Positions 62,701 through 64,000 of a stretch of 64,000 nt of DNA are shown piece by piece (the stretch's first letter is position 1; each line of letters starts with the position of its first letter). The position numbers and the translations under genes were made by a program. The notes beneath the pieces are model-generated. The model saw nothing but the letters and a program-made list of their open reading frames with translations. It was not told the DNA's origin and did not search any database. Source of the DNA: Cherax quadricarinatus (lineage: Eukaryota > Arthropoda > Malacostraca > Decapoda > Parastacidae). The DNA lies in NCBI RefSeq assembly GCF_038502225.1, contig NW_027195398.1, positions 124,001-188,000 of the forward strand, in the 5' to 3' direction.

Positions 62701-64000
62701 GGAATGAATCCACTCTACCTGAGGGGATGTAGCATGGTGAACCATCACACTACCCCTGGAAGTGTAAGCATGGTGAACCATCAACTCTCCTGGGTGTGGC
62801 CATGGTGAACCATCACACTACCAGGGATTAACATAGGTGAACCATAGCACTACCTGAATTGGCCATGGTGATATCACTCTATGAGTTGTAAGCATGAGTG
62901 AACCATCCCACCTCTACCTGGGATGGGTATGGTGGGACATGCACTACACCTGGAGGTGTAAGCCATGTTGATCCACAACTCTACCTGGTGCCAGGGCATG
63001 GTGGAACCATCACTCTGCCTGGAGTGTAGCATGAAGTGAACCATCCTCTACCTGGGATGGCATATTGAACCATCACTACCTGGGAGTTGTAACAGCGGTG
63101 AACCATCTGCACCACCACAGTGCAGCATGGTGAACCATCCTCTACACCAGGATGTAACCATGGTGAGGTATCACTACCAGGGTGTGGCATAGGTGAACCA
63201 TCACACTACCTGAGGGTGTAGCATAGGTGAACCAACCATCCACTACCTGGGATGTTGGCATAGTGGTATCCACCTACACAGGGAACTGTAGTGAACCATC
63301 ACACCTGGGCTGTAACATGGTGAACCAACCATCCCACACTTACCTGGGATGGGTAAGCATGGGAACCATCACTACCTGGGATGCCAAGCCATGGTGAACC
63401 ATCACCTACCTGGGGATGTAAGGCATGGTGGATAGAACCATCACTACCTACCAGGGGTGTAGCATGGTGAACCATCACACTGCCACCTGAGGGTGCCTTA
63501 GCATGGGCGAACCTTAAATAATATCTCACACTACCTGGGGTGTGGCATGGTGAACCATCACGCCTGGGGCCACCTGGGGTGTAGCATGGTGAACCATCCA
63601 CACTACCTAAACAGTTCATGTATGGTGAACCATCCACTACCTGAGCTGTAACCATTGGCAGGACATCACACTTCTGGGGTGTATGGCATGGTGAACCATC
63701 ACACTTACCTGAGGATTATGCTGGTGAACCACCTGCACACTACTATAAGGTGGTAGCATGGTGAACCATCACTACCATGGAAGTGCAGCATAGGTGAACC
63801 ATCACCTCTACCTGGGAGTGTAGCATGGTGAACCCATCACACTACCTGGGGGTGGCATGGTGAACCATCACTGCACGGAGTGTAAGGATGATGAACCATC
63901 AACACTACCTGAGGGGTGCATAAATTATGCATCCACTGCAACCAGAGGTGCAGCATAGTGAACCCATCACACTACCTCAGGGATGTGGCATGGTGAACCA
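53747..64000. repeat. 32-bp satellite, noisy part running off the right edge
   Basis: The same unit continues, but nearly every copy differs by one or more indels or substitutions: gccatgg for gcatgg, gtaagcat or gtaggcat for gtagcat, aggtgaacc for ggtgaacc, ccagcatgg, ctgcctgg. The lesions look independent from unit to unit instead of shared between neighbours. Under the noise, units of the cactctacctgggatg type often alternate with cacactacctggagtg, suggesting an underlying 64-bp dimer. Short open frames of 60-165 codons across this part, on both strands, are artefacts. The array does not end within the window. Confidence 0.92.

Noticed and set aside
53818..63655. Many 60-165 codon frames in the noisy satellite
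   Set aside because: They are random consequences of indels in a 32-bp repeat, present on both strands, with the same repeated peptide fragments (GSVMVHHAT, CSMVNHHTTWG).

Overview
This window is repeat-dominated animal DNA. It contains no intact protein-coding gene, tRNA, rRNA or CRISPR array that I can support. Several retrotransposons have an arthropod look. The short 14-bp tail containing 'aactaggtgagta' on one LINE family, and the Penelope-like terminal repeats, are sequences I associate with decapod crustacean genomes. My best guess is therefore a decapod, crayfish-like; this rests on recall, not on a database search.

Layout. Positions 1-3168 hold a decayed endonuclease/reverse-transcriptase LINE, tentatively L1/Tx1-like. 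It is followed by AT-rich sequence to about 4.8 kb, with a possible LTR/poly(A) end. From 4.9 to 9.3 kb there are three minisatellites with periods of about 30, 32 and 23 bp. From 9.48 to 25 kb is a mosaic of dead transposable elements. It includes a fragment of an uncharacterised arthropod dispersed protein family (9481-9771), a 551-bp foldback (10597-11147), and two copies of one CR1/L2-like LINE family (11820-12695 and 12715-15706). The second copy is split by a 1,295-bp TG...CA element with a 5-bp target duplication. It also includes a non-LTR element with a C-terminal restriction-like endonuclease (15991-18756) and a nearly complete CR1 element with an SGNH-esterase ORF1 (19574-24988). 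That CR1 copy is split by a 1,725-bp cluster of inverted and direct Penelope-type terminal repeats with a 12-bp target duplication.

From 25 kb to the right edge the window is almost all satellite. There is a degenerate array at 25.0-25.5 kb, a 42-bp array of about 157 units (25582-32190) with higher-order structure, a 23-bp array (32381-32982), a roughly 32-bp array (32993-33590), and a 32-bp satellite running from 34067 off the right edge. The last array is very uniform to about 53.75 kb and then becomes extremely noisy. The independent look of the errors there suggests unpolished sequence rather than evolutionary decay. By length, roughly two thirds of the window is tandem repeat.

The genes do not work together as a pathway. 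The informative content is the order of insertions (LINE first, LTR-type or Penelope-type element later), the junction structures, and the higher-order organisation of the satellites. All very long open reading frames in the window are by-products of repeat units that lack stop codons.
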